Shown piece by piece: positions 1 to 7,298 of a stretch of DNA of 64,000 nt. The stretch is from CAYZJD01 sp964483455. GTDB lineage: Bacteria; Acidobacteriota; Terriglobia; Bryobacterales; Bryobacteraceae. Within the stretch, counting starts at the first letter, position 1. Each line of letters begins with the position of its first letter. Position numbers and translations under genes: made by a program. Under the pieces are notes generated by a model that was not told where the DNA came from, ran no database searches, and was given only the letters and a program-made list of their open reading frames with translations. The stretch covers positions 1 through 64,000 of the forward strand of contig CAZACK010000006.1 in the NCBI GenBank assembly GCA_964483455.1, read 5' to 3'.

Positions 1-29
1 GCGTGATCGCCAAGGGGTACGATGAAGTT

Positions 30-569
30 ATGGGCACCAAAACGCTGCTGACGGTGGATGACCTGGAGCGACTGCCCGACGACAGGACTCGCTACGAGCT
101 GAGCAGAGGGAAGTTGATCACCATGCCGCCACCCGAGCTTCCGCACAGCCGGATTTCGAAGCACCTCTTCATCAGACTCCTAACGGCCGAGGAGCGGGGC
201 GCGGGCGAGGTCTTCATGGACACGGCTTACATGCTGTCGAGCGAACGGCACACTCTGCGCGTTCCCGACGTGTCCTTCCTGCGGAGCGAACGTGCCCGAG
301 ATCTGCCGAAGGAGGGTTACTTGGAGGGCGCACCGGATCTCGTGATCGAAGTGGTGTCGCCCTCGGAGACCGCCGAAGACCTGGATCAGAAGATCCGGGA
401 ATACCTGGCGGCCGGGGCCGGAGTCGTTTGGGCGATCTATCCCAGGGCGAGGACCGTGCATGTCCACAAAGCTGACGGCACAGTGCGGATCATCGGCGAA
501 GACGGTTTACTGGAGGCGCCCGACCTGCTTCCCGGCTGGAGCGTCCGAGTTGCGGATTGCCTGGGTTGA
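30..569 (+). CDS. Uma2 family (DUF820) restriction-endonuclease-like protein
   Basis: A 179-residue protein of the Uma2/DUF820 family, which has a PD-(D/E)XK nuclease fold. Visible family motifs are PDVSFL (Asp80), DLVIEVVSPS (Asp103, Glu107) and a following Lys121 before AGAGVVWAIYP, the usual D-ExV...K core. The ATG at 30 is preferred over the GTG at 3 because residues then begin directly at the family N-terminus and a TACGAT hexamer lies at 18-23, six bases upstream. In vivo substrates of the family are poorly known; some members sit near mobile elements, but none is visible here. The gene is not obviously linked to the arsenic operon downstream. Family assignment is firm, biological role open. 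Confidence 0.85.
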   Translation: MGTKTLLTVDDLERLPDDRTRYELSRGKLITMPPPELPHSRISKHLFIRLLTAEERGAGEVFMDTAYMLSSERHTLRVPDVSFLRSERARDLPKEGYLEGAPDLVIEVVSPSETAEDLDQKIREYLAAGAGVVWAIYPRARTVHVHKADGTVRIIGEDGLLEAPDLLPGWSVRVADCLG

Positions 570-639
570 GCCTCCCGCCAGGGGGCGCGCGAAATCGAGG
601 CGGTATCCATGGCCTCGGGCCTGGCTACCTTGTACCGGT

Positions 640-693
640 TACGCGCCGCGCCGAAAATCGCCTCGGCGCGGGTGTCGAGACGAGTCTCGACAC
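640..693. repeat. Two adjacent hairpins in the uma2-arsR gap
   Basis: The gap 570-776 holds no convincing gene. It contains an inverted repeat with nine-base arms, CCGCGCCGA and TCGGCGCGG, followed directly at 672-693 by a second with ten-base arms, GTGTCGAGAC and GTCTCGACAC, separated by only GA. The first arm pair is separated by eight bases. No T-run follows, so a simple intrinsic terminator is not clear. Hairpin pairs with short tails occur elsewhere in this window and this may be another member of that repeat class. Confidence 0.6.
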
Positions 694-755
694 GCCACCC
701 TGAAGGCCGCGCCCCATCTGTCTGGCGTCGTTGACTGAGGGGTAGGATCCATGTT

Positions 756-771
756 ATCGTTGATCGACGAT
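756..771. promoter_or_regulatory. Candidate ArsR operator 1
   Basis: The sequence ATCGTTGATCGACGAT lies 5 bp before the arsR start. Its outer bases ATCGT and ACGAT are an inverted repeat, and 14 of 16 positions match the second site at 1130-1145 ahead of acr3. Position and recurrence suggest autorepression by ArsR. This is inferred from sequence only. Confidence 0.6.
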
Positions 772-776
772 TTGCC

Positions 777-1130
777 ATGAGTTCAAAGGTCTCGAATACC
801 GAGCTCTGCTGCCCGCCGGAGGCGGCCCCAGAGGCGATCAGCCTGGCAAGCCTTGAAGGAACCGAAGCGGATGAGGAGCTCGCGAAGTTGGCTAAGGCGA
901 TCGGCCACCCGGCGCGGGTCCGGATCCTTCGCCTGCTCTCCCGCAAGGAAGCGCGGGTGTGCAGCCAAATCGTGGACGAACTGCCACTGGCCCAATCCAC
1001 CGTCTCCGAGCACCTGCGAATCCTGAAAGAGGCCGGCCTGGTGCGCGGTTCACAGGAGGGTCCGCGGGTCGGCTACTGCATCCACTTCGACGGTCTGCGC
1101 CGGTTAAAGGCGATGGTGGCGATCATTTAA
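777..1130 (+). CDS. arsR: ArsR/SmtB family metalloregulator, arsenic operon repressor
   Basis: A 117-residue winged-helix repressor with the ArsR core at residues 35-110; LPLAQSTVSEHLRILKEAGLV is the recognition helix region. The classical ELCVCD arsenic site in the DNA-binding helix is absent. Instead there is an adjacent pair Cys11-Cys12 near the N-terminus, Cys62 in the helix after the first turn, and Cys101. A Cys-Cys pair plus one Cys near position 55-62 is the arrangement known for Corynebacterium glutamicum ArsR (Cys15, Cys16, Cys55), so an inter-subunit As(III) site of that type is likely. It heads the acr3-DUF2180-arsC operon and is flanked on both sides by the same candidate operator. 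Confidence 0.9.
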   Translation: MSSKVSNTELCCPPEAAPEAISLASLEGTEADEELAKLAKAIGHPARVRILRLLSRKEARVCSQIVDELPLAQSTVSEHLRILKEAGLVRGSQEGPRVGYCIHFDGLRRLKAMVAII

Positions 1131-1145
1131 TCGTTAATCGTCGAT
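1130..1145. promoter_or_regulatory. Candidate ArsR operator 2, ahead of acr3
   Basis: ATCGTTAATCGTCGAT overlaps the last base of arsR and lies 11 bp before the acr3 ATG. It differs from the site upstream of arsR at two positions. A second internal operator would let the repressor control the transporter separately from its own gene. Confidence 0.55.
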
Positions 1146-1156
1146 ATACGAAAGTC

Positions 1157-2266
1157 ATGACACAAGCGGCTCTTCAAACAACGGCTCCGACCACGCCGAA
1201 GAAGATGAATACCTTCGAGCGCTACCTGAGCGCCTGGGTCGGCGCCTGCATGGTTGTCGGAGTCTTGCTCGGAAGGGCAGCGCCGGAGATGACCGACACT
1301 CTTCGCCGATTGGAGTTCGGCGCGGGGAGCCAGATCAACATCGCGATCGCGGTTCTGATCTGGCTGATGATCGTCCCGATGATGATGAAGGTCGACTTCG
1401 CCTCGATCCGGCAGGTCGGCCAAAGGCCCCGCGGGTTGTTCGTGACCTTGTTTGTGAACTGGCTGGTGAAGCCGTTCTCGATGGCGTTCATCGCCTGGGT
1501 GTTTTTCCGTTACGCGTTCGCGGGCTGGATTGCGCCGGCGGACGCCGATCAGTACATCGCCGGCTGCATCATTCTGGCCGCCGCACCCTGCACGGCGATG
1601 GTCTTTGTCTGGAGCTATCTGACGGACGGCGATCCGGCCTACACGCTGGTTCAGGTCTCCGTCAACGACCTCATCATGTTGTTCCTGTTTGCCCCGATCG
1701 TGCGCTTCCTGGTGAGCGGCGCTTCCTCCCTGCACGTTCCGTTTCAAGTGCTGCTCTATGCTGTCGTCATCTTCATCGTGATTCCGCTGGCGGCCGGGAC
1801 GGCGCTGCGGACCTATTTCATTCGCGCCCACGGGCGGGATTGGTTTGAGCAACAGCTCCTGCCGCGTTTCGCCCCGGTGAGCATGGCCGCATTGCTGGCC
1901 ACGCTGGTGTTGATTTTCGCGTTCCAGGCCGACAACATCCTGGGGAAACCGCTGCACGTGGTATTGGTCGCGATCCCAATCCTCATCCAGGTCTATTTCA
2001 ATTCGTCACTTGCTTACGGATTGATGCGGTTGCTCAAGGTTCGTCATGCCGTCGCTGCGCCGGGCGCCCTGATCGGGGCGAGCAACTTTTTCGAGCTTGC
2101 GGTCGCGACTGCGATCGCCTTGTTCGGCGCGGGGTCTGGCGCGGCGCTGGCCACGGTGGTAGGCGTCTTGATTGAGGTGCCGGTAATGCTGTCGGTATGC
2201 TCGTTCTGCAACCGCACCCGGCACTGGTTCCCCCAGACAGGAATTGTTCCCCAGGCCCAGGCCTGA
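1157..2266 (+). CDS. acr3: Acr3 family arsenite efflux transporter
   Basis: A 369-residue integral membrane protein of the bile/arsenite/riboflavin transporter superfamily, Acr3 branch, with about ten hydrophobic segments. Characteristic stretches are IAVLIWLMIVPMMMKVDF (residues 65-81) and AAAPCTAMVFVWSYLTDGDP, where Cys145 matches the conserved thiolate needed for As(III) transport in Acr3 proteins. The ATG at 1157 is chosen because it follows the operator candidate; a second ATG at 1205 (MNTFERYLSAW) would also give a full transporter. It exports arsenite produced by ArsC encoded two genes downstream. Confidence 0.93.
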   Translation: MTQAALQTTAPTTPKKMNTFERYLSAWVGACMVVGVLLGRAAPEMTDTLRRLEFGAGSQINIAIAVLIWLMIVPMMMKVDFASIRQVGQRPRGLFVTLFVNWLVKPFSMAFIAWVFFRYAFAGWIAPADADQYIAGCIILAAAPCTAMVFVWSYLTDGDPAYTLVQVSVNDLIMLFLFAPIVRFLVSGASSLHVPFQVLLYAVVIFIVIPLAAGTALRTYFIRAHGRDWFEQQLLPRFAPVSMAALLATLVLIFAFQADNILGKPLHVVLVAIPILIQVYFNSSLAYGLMRLLKVRHAVAAPGALIGASNFFELAVATAIALFGAGSGAALATVVGVLIEVPVMLSVCSFCNRTRHWFPQTGIVPQAQA

Positions 2267-2278
2267 TAGGAGGCGGCG

Positions 2279-2542
2279 ATGCACTGTTACGAATGCTCCA
2301 GAGAAGGCAAGAGCCGGGAAGCACTCGGCCTTTGTCATCACTGCTCGGCTGCGCTCTGCTCAGATCACGCTCGCGTGGTTGCCGATCCGGTGACGACGAG
2401 CTATCCGATCGCGAAGAGGATTGCCTTCCCGAAAAAGGCGAGGCTGCTCCTATGCGTGACGTGCCTGGAGGCGCTCGAACAGGCGCGCTCCGAGAACCCG
2501 ATCTCGATGTCGAAGACGCCCTGTACTCCGGCGCACGCGTGA
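2279..2542 (+). CDS. DUF2180-like cysteine-rich small protein
   Basis: An 87-residue soluble protein with paired cysteines: CYEC at residues 3-6, CHHC at 19-22, Cys27 and CVTC near residues 59-62, with conserved histidines, consistent with zinc-ribbon or treble-clef binding. An AGGAGG ribosome-binding site ends a few bases before the ATG. It resembles the DUF2180 family, whose function is unknown. Placement between acr3 and arsC suggests an accessory role in arsenic handling, for example thiol-based As(III) binding; this is inference. Confidence 0.7.
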   Translation: MHCYECSREGKSREALGLCHHCSAALCSDHARVVADPVTTSYPIAKRIAFPKKARLLLCVTCLEALEQARSENPISMSKTPCTPAHA

Positions 2543-2569
2543 CTGGGCGGACTGAATCGAAGGCAGCGA

Positions 2570-3004
2570 ATGAGGAAGCAACGAATACTCGTGCTCTGCA
2601 CCGGCAATTCCGCCCGCAGTCAAATCGGGGAGGGTTTGTTCCGATACGAGGGCGGCGACGTCTTTGAGGTATTCAGCGCCGGCACCAAACCTGGCCATGT
2701 TCGGCCGGAAGCCATTGCGGTGATGCGCGAGATCGGCATCGACATCTCCGGACACCGCTCGAAATCGGTCGGCGAGTTTGCTGGGCAGACGTTCGACTAC
2801 GTCGTGACGGTGTGCGATCACGCCCGGGACAACTGCCCGGTGTTTCCCGGCGGCGCCAAGCGAATCCACTGGAGCCTGGAAGATCCCGCCGCCGTCCGAG
2901 GCTCCGAAGAGGAGTGCCTGGCCGCGTTTCGGCTGGTTCGCGACCAGCTTCACGATCGCGTGAGGACATTCGTTCGGGAGCAGGCGTCCGGCGGCGTTCG
3001 TTAG
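2570..3004 (+). CDS. arsC: Arsenate reductase ArsC, low-molecular-weight phosphatase type
   Basis: A 144-residue enzyme reducing As(V) to As(III) with electrons from thioredoxin. The phosphatase-type loop CTGNSARSQ carries nucleophile Cys10 and Arg16; Cys82 and Cys89 (VCDHARDNC) are the two cysteines that relay the disulfide in Staphylococcus-type ArsC. The Asp of the phosphatase fold is likely the one in LEDP near 104. It is the last gene of the arsenic operon. Its stop overlaps the stop of the convergent DUF4380 gene by three bases. Confidence 0.95.
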   Translation: MRKQRILVLCTGNSARSQIGEGLFRYEGGDVFEVFSAGTKPGHVRPEAIAVMREIGIDISGHRSKSVGEFAGQTFDYVVTVCDHARDNCPVFPGGAKRIHWSLEDPAAVRGSEEECLAAFRLVRDQLHDRVRTFVREQASGGVR

Positions 3005-4338
3005 GGGACGAGCGCGCCGGCGAGTGCGCCCAGGTTCTCGCCGCGGAAATCGCGCAGGACCACGCTGACGCGAAAAGCCTCGGGCGGCATCGGAACGGCT
3101 TTGTCGAGGCGGAACACCTCGCGCGGATCGGCGGCCCCCAGCGCCTCGCGGTTGAGCTCCGCGCCTGTCCGGTCATAGAAGACGGCCTCGGCGGCTGCGG
3201 GGAGAAAGACGCCGAAGACGCCGCGCAGAACCGCGCGCTGTCCGTCGCTCAGGACAGAGAGCGGCTCGCTGGTCACGCCCGCCCAGGAGGCGGCGCGGAT
3301 CGGATTCGGGGCGCGGACCGGCATCCAGTAGACCGGGAAGGTGTACTCCTCGCCCGGGTCGAGTTGCGCGAACGGGCTCAAGACCTCGGACTCGAAAAAG
3401 TACGGGGTCTGGGCGGGGTCGTCCGGCAAGGTTGTGCCCGAAACGGTACCGGGGCCGTTGTTCCAGAATTCAATGGAAGCGCCGTCGGGATACTCCTGGT
3501 CCGGGAAGTAGCGGAATTCCTCGACGAGCGCCGTGTTGGTCTGGCCGTTGACGACGGCCAGCCAGCCGGCGTTCGAATCCGCGCCGAGCTTGCCAACCTG
3601 GTACAGGTAGCGGATCGTCAGCATCGGAGGGTCGCCCGCGCGCTGGTAACTGGGATGGCGCGGATCGCCGAACATCACCTTGAAGCCGCCGGGATGGCGG
3701 CTGGCGGGATTCGCCGGCGCGTAGGCGTACAGGTCGGGATTCGGCTTGGAAGCATCCGTCGTGTCGGCGGCGTTGTGCTGCATGACGTGCCAGATGCCCC
3801 AGCGCACGCGGCGCTTGCTGATGTTTCGCATGGTCTGATCCACGCGGACGCGCGTCGTGCCGGCGTAGACGTGGAAGGTGCGCGAGAACCGGATGCCGGT
3901 TCTCGGGTCGCGCGGGCTGGTCACTCGGAGGGACACTTCGCCCGAGTTGTTCGAGACCACCTCGGGGGCGTAGCGGCTTCCGTCGAGGGTGTAGTGCGGC
4001 GGCCCAGGCCACTGGTCGTCGCCGGCCCAGCCTTGCGGCGCGGGCCAGACCTTATCTCCGCCGTAATTCGCCCAACCCGCCTTGGGGTTGTTCCGCTCCT
4101 CGGGCAGCACTTTGCCGGCGAGGTCCGGGTTGACGAACAGCAGTTCCTGGTCGCCAAGCTGAAGCTGAATCACTCGACCGCCGATGTCGGGGGTTACGAT
4201 CAACGTCACGAGGCCGTTGGACAGCCGGTACGCTTGCCAGCCACGATAGGCGGATTTTTCAAGCCTCGCCGGGAAGGACTGCGCCAAGGTCAAAGAAGAG
4301 CAAGCCAGCAGGGCCGCTGCCAGGGTCAGGGGTTTCAT
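3001..4338 (-). CDS. DUF4380 domain protein, secreted, galactose-mutarotase-like fold
   Basis: A 445-residue protein with a signal peptide (residues 1-19, ending SLTLAQ). The sequence around RLSNGLVTLIVTPDIGGRVIQLQLGDQELLFVNP is typical of DUF4380 proteins, which have the beta-sandwich fold of aldose 1-epimerases and some glycan-binding modules. No enzymatic activity can be assigned. On the minus strand a TATCAT hexamer (plus 4346-4351) is seven bases before the ATG, with no ribosome-binding site, suggesting a leaderless transcript. It runs convergently into arsC. Confidence 0.8.
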   Translation of the reverse strand: MKPLTLAAALLACSSLTLAQSFPARLEKSAYRGWQAYRLSNGLVTLIVTPDIGGRVIQLQLGDQELLFVNPDLAGKVLPEERNNPKAGWANYGGDKVWPAPQGWAGDDQWPGPPHYTLDGSRYAPEVVSNNSGEVSLRVTSPRDPRTGIRFSRTFHVYAGTTRVRVDQTMRNISKRRVRWGIWHVMQHNAADTTDASKPNPDLYAYAPANPASRHPGGFKVMFGDPRHPSYQRAGDPPMLTIRYLYQVGKLGADSNAGWLAVVNGQTNTALVEEFRYFPDQEYPDGASIEFWNNGPGTVSGTTLPDDPAQTPYFFESEVLSPFAQLDPGEEYTFPVYWMPVRAPNPIRAASWAGVTSEPLSVLSDGQRAVLRGVFGVFLPAAAEAVFYDRTGAELNREALGAADPREVFRLDKAVPMPPEAFRVSVVLRDFRGENLGALAGALVP

Positions 4339-4375
4339 CGGAACAATGATAGACGGTTGGACGGTTGGGCGGTGA

Positions 4376-4807
4376 TCAGCGCCCGCTGGAGCCGAAGCCG
4401 CCGGCGCCGCGGCGGGTGTTGTTCACCTCTCCTTCGTCCCATTCGACGCGCTCGCAGCGGGCGAGCACGAGCTGTGCGATGCGGTCGCCGCGATGGACGT
4501 GGTAAGGCTCGCGGCCGAGGTTGAGGAGGATGACCTTGATTTCGCCGCGGTAGCCGGGGTCGATCGTGCCGGGGCTGTTGGGCAGGGTGATGGCGTGCTT
4601 CAAGGCGAGCCCGCTGCGCGGGCGAACTTGCGCTTCGAAGCCGGGCGGCACCTCGATCACGAGGCCCGTCGGCACCGTTTGCGGCACACCCGGCTCGAGG
4701 ACGGCGTCCTCGAACGCACGGAGATCCATGCCGGCGTCCTCGTCGGGGCCATGAGCGTACTCGGGAAGGAACGCGCCGGGATCGAGCCGGCGGATTCGAA
4801 TTTTCAT
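4376..4807 (-). CDS. dut: Deoxyuridine 5'-triphosphate nucleotidohydrolase (dUTPase)
   Basis: A 143-residue trimeric dUTPase that converts dUTP to dUMP, keeping uracil out of DNA and supplying dTMP precursor. All five motifs are visible: DAGMDLRA (25-32), RPRSGLA (62-68), GTIDPGYRGEIKV (80-92), RGDRIAQLV (106-114) and the C-terminal GAGGFGSSGR. The ATG at 4807 gives exactly the family length; a longer open frame upstream runs antisense through the neighbouring gene. It is divergent from the thyX-like gene across 24 bp, a sensible pairing since both act on dTMP supply. Confidence 0.96.
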   Translation of the reverse strand: MKIRIRRLDPGAFLPEYAHGPDEDAGMDLRAFEDAVLEPGVPQTVPTGLVIEVPPGFEAQVRPRSGLALKHAITLPNSPGTIDPGYRGEIKVILLNLGREPYHVHRGDRIAQLVLARCERVEWDEGEVNNTRRGAGGFGSSGR

Positions 4808-4813
4808 GAATCC

Positions 4814-4824
4814 GCTATGATAGC
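4814..4824. promoter_or_regulatory. Shared palindromic -10 region of dut and thyX
   Basis: GCTATGATAGC is a perfect palindrome in the 24-bp gap between the two divergent starts. Read rightward it gives TATGAT (4816-4821), ten bases before the thyX ATG; read leftward it gives TATCAT (4822-4817), nine bases before the dut ATG. Both transcripts would then start at or within a few bases of their initiation codons. Only one polymerase could occupy it at a time. Confidence 0.5.
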
Positions 4825-4831
4825 GTGAGTC

Positions 4832-6268
4832 ATGACAGCCGACCGGCCGCCGCGCGTAATCTGCGTCGCTCCGATGCCGCCGGAGAAGTGCGCGTTCGCG
4901 CTGGCGCGCTACAGCCGGTCGCCGGACTCCATCCGCCAGTCGCTCGATTGGGTGCGCACACACGACTCGCAGAAGTTCCTGGAGCACTACTACTTTCAGT
5001 ACGGTCACGCCTCGATCGCCGATCTCGGGCACGTGGTGATGTGCTTCGAAGGGATCTCCGAGCTGGCGGCGACGGAGATTGAGGACGAGCCGCTCTGGGA
5101 CGGGCAGGCGAAGTCGTCCCGCTACCAGGATTTCTCGCGCGGCGGTTTCGTCGTCCCGCCGGAGTTCAGCGCGGAGGAAGCGGAGAAGTACCGGGCCGCA
5201 GGCGAGAAGCTTCTGGCCGCTTATGCGCGGGTTCATGCGGCGGTGGCGGCGTATCTGACCGAGCGGCTGCCGCGCCCGGCGGAGATGAAGCCGGAGGCGT
5301 ACCAGCGCAACCTAGCGGCGCGGGCGTTCGACGTGGCGCGCTATTTGCTGTTCTTCGGCGTGCCGACCAACGTCGGGCAGGTGACGAGCATTCGCACGCT
5401 GGAGAAACAGGTGCGGCGGCTGAAGGCATCCGACTACGGGGAGATGCGGAGCGTCGCCGATGAAATCGCCGCGGCTTGTGCAGCCGCGCCGGGCTGCGCG
5501 TGGGAGGACAACGCGGCGCACGGGCCGGTGGCGCCGACGCTGGCGCGTCACGTGGATGCCGACCGCCACCTCGCGGAGTCGCGCGCGGACGTGAAGCGTT
5601 GGGCGGAGCAGAACCTGCCGCCGCCGGCGGGCCTTGCTGTGGACGATGTGGATCTTCTGCGTCCCGCGGACAGCGTGGCGGACATCGTGGCGACGCTGCT
5701 CTACCCGGTGACCGACCGGCCGTTTCGCGAGCTGTACGAGATCGCTCTCGGCTGGAGCGCCGCGCGGCGGAATGAAGTCATCGACGCCGCGCTGCGGTCA
5801 CGGACCCGCCGCAACGAACTTGCCGGCGGATTTCGCGGCGGGCCGTACGTCTACGACATCGTCATGGACATCGGGGCGTACCGCGACCTGCACCGCCACC
5901 GGCGCTGCCAGCAGTTGCGGCAGGCGTACGCGGGGCGCCTCGGATTCGCGACTCCGCAACCGGTTCAGGACGCGGGGCTGGAGGAATTGTACGCGGGGGC
6001 GATGCGGGATGCGCTTGAGACCATGCATTCCCTGCCGGAGCCCGGCGCCCATTACCTGATCCCGTTCGGCGCGCGCTCGCGGTTCCTGTTCCGCATGGAC
6101 TTCGCGGAGGCGGAGTACATCGCGCGGTTGCGCAGCGGCGTCAAGGGACACTTTAGCTACCGCGAGATCGCCTGGAAGATGAAGCAGAAGATGGAGGAGG
6201 TGGAGCCGGAACTGGGACGGCTGATCGAAGCCACGCCGCCGTGGGTGGAGGAGCCGCTGAAGCGGTAG
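4832..6268 (+). CDS. thyX: Double-length FAD-dependent thymidylate synthase-like protein (ThyX fold duplicated)
   Basis: A 478-residue protein, about twice a usual ThyX subunit. The N-terminal half has EHYYFQYGHASIADL (51-65), FEGISELAA and GQAKSSRYQDFS (91-102). The C-terminal half has YRDLHRHRRCQQLRQAYAGR (350-369), HYLIPFGARSRF and a C-terminal helix set. The canonical signature RHRxxSxNxxSxRY is split: the N-half keeps the SSRY end and the C-half keeps RHR but has CQQLRQ after it. The protein could be an internal pseudo-dimer using one composite site, or a ThyX relative with another activity. Its divergent pairing with dut supports a role in dTMP synthesis from dUMP, methylene-tetrahydrofolate and FADH2. 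Confidence 0.8.
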   Translation: MTADRPPRVICVAPMPPEKCAFALARYSRSPDSIRQSLDWVRTHDSQKFLEHYYFQYGHASIADLGHVVMCFEGISELAATEIEDEPLWDGQAKSSRYQDFSRGGFVVPPEFSAEEAEKYRAAGEKLLAAYARVHAAVAAYLTERLPRPAEMKPEAYQRNLAARAFDVARYLLFFGVPTNVGQVTSIRTLEKQVRRLKASDYGEMRSVADEIAAACAAAPGCAWEDNAAHGPVAPTLARHVDADRHLAESRADVKRWAEQNLPPPAGLAVDDVDLLRPADSVADIVATLLYPVTDRPFRELYEIALGWSAARRNEVIDAALRSRTRRNELAGGFRGGPYVYDIVMDIGAYRDLHRHRRCQQLRQAYAGRLGFATPQPVQDAGLEELYAGAMRDALETMHSLPEPGAHYLIPFGARSRFLFRMDFAEAEYIARLRSGVKGHFSYREIAWKMKQKMEEVEPELGRLIEATPPWVEEPLKR

Positions 6269-6317
6269 CCGAGGCGGCGCCCCGCGAACGCGCCTGTACT
6301 GGCAGGCAACGCACCTT

Positions 6318-6323
6318 TATACT
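6318..6323 (+). promoter_or_regulatory. -10-like hexamer before the rhodanese gene
   Basis: TATACT ends six bases before the ATG at 6330 and no Shine-Dalgarno sequence is present, so the transcript probably begins at the start codon. Confidence 0.45.
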
Positions 6324-6329
6324 GGGAAA

Positions 6330-6734
6330 ATGTCTCGTCGGATCGTATTGGTGTTGCCTTTCTTGTTCGTTGCCGGGTGGATCCACGCGCAGGCGGAGCC
6401 GGCCCGGAAACTCGTGCCGGAGGAGCTTAGGGCGATGATCGAGAAGAAGGAGCGGTTCTTCTTTCTCGACGTGCGCGAGCCGGATGAACTCGAGAGGCTG
6501 GGGACGCTGCCGGGGTATGTCAATATCCCGCTGAGCCAGCTGGAAGGCCGCCTCTCGGAAGTGCCCAAGGGCCGCCTGATCGTGACCACGTGCAACCGCG
6601 CTCATCGCGCGGCCACGGCCGCGGGCATTCTCGAGAAGCACGGCTACAAGCAGATCGTCCTGTGCGCGATGAACGACTGGAAGGCAAAGGGCTACGAGGT
6701 GATCTACCCGAGGGGGACCGGCGGGAAGGACTGA
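6330..6734 (+). CDS. Exported rhodanese-like protein
   Basis: A 134-residue single-domain rhodanese with a signal peptide at residues 1-20 (ending WIHAQA). The substrate-entry motif FFFLDVREPDELERLGTLPGYVNIPL (44-68) and the active-site loop CNRAHRA with Cys88 are intact, so sulfur transfer or thiol redox chemistry in the periplasm is plausible. Specific donors and acceptors cannot be told. The stop at 6732-6734 lies four bases before the TTG start of the next gene, suggesting co-transcription. Confidence 0.88.
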   Translation: MSRRIVLVLPFLFVAGWIHAQAEPARKLVPEELRAMIEKKERFFFLDVREPDELERLGTLPGYVNIPLSQLEGRLSEVPKGRLIVTTCNRAHRAATAAGILEKHGYKQIVLCAMNDWKAKGYEVIYPRGTGGKD

Positions 6735-6737
6735 TTC

Positions 6738-7295
6738 TTGCCACCGAAAACAAGAACCGCACCCGCCATCGGCGACGAAGCCGTCAAGGCGAAGACCGGC
6801 AGGAGTTGGTCCGAGTGGTTCGCCGTGCTGGACGAGGCCGGCGCCCGGAAGATGCCGCATCGTGAGATCGCGGCCTTCCTGGAGAGCGAACACCGGCTCG
6901 GCGGCTGGTGGGACCAGATGGTGACGGTCGCCTACGAGCAGGCGCGAGGACTGAGGGACAAGCACCAGAAGCCGTCGGGTTACGAGATCAGCGGTTCGAA
7001 GACGGTCGGCGCCGCGGTGGGCCTTCTGTACGAGGCCTGGGAGAACCCGAAGCTCTTGCGGAAGTGGCTTCCGGACGGAGCGGCGATGACCGTCCGCAAG
7101 GCCACGTCGGGCAAGTCGATGCGGATCACGTGGGCGGACGGGACCTCACTCAACGTGTACTTCGATGCGAAAGGCGGCGGCAAGAGCCAGGTGGCGGTGC
7201 AGCACGGCAAGCTGCGAAACGCCAGGGACGCCGCGCGGATAAAGGCGTACTGGGCGGAGGCGCTGGAGCGTCTGAAGGCGGTTGTCGAGGGCTGA
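6738..7295 (+). CDS. DUF4287/SRPBCC (AHSA1-like) domain protein
   Basis: A 185-residue soluble protein. Residues 15-70 (TGRSWSEWFAVLDEAG...WWDQMVTVAYEQARG) match DUF4287, a helical domain; residues 80-183 look like an SRPBCC/START-type ligand-binding or AHSA1 domain (LYEAWENPKLLRKWLPD, ending YWAEALERLKAVV). The TTG start at 6738 is chosen because it sits right after the rhodanese stop and yields the full DUF4287 domain; the next ATG would cut into it. Ligand unknown. Confidence 0.75.
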   Translation: MPPKTRTAPAIGDEAVKAKTGRSWSEWFAVLDEAGARKMPHREIAAFLESEHRLGGWWDQMVTVAYEQARGLRDKHQKPSGYEISGSKTVGAAVGLLYEAWENPKLLRKWLPDGAAMTVRKATSGKSMRITWADGTSLNVYFDAKGGGKSQVAVQHGKLRNARDAARIKAYWAEALERLKAVVEG

Positions 7296-7298
7296 GGA

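Noticed and set aside
2812..4524. Long open frame of 570 codons on the plus strand
   Set aside because: It runs antisense through arsC/DUF4380/dut, all well supported by family motifs; the product is Arg/Gly-rich and shows no domain. High GC creates such frames.
4808..5236. Upstream extension of the dut frame to 286 codons
   Set aside because: The extension lies opposite the thyX-like gene and dut motif I follows directly after ATG 4807.
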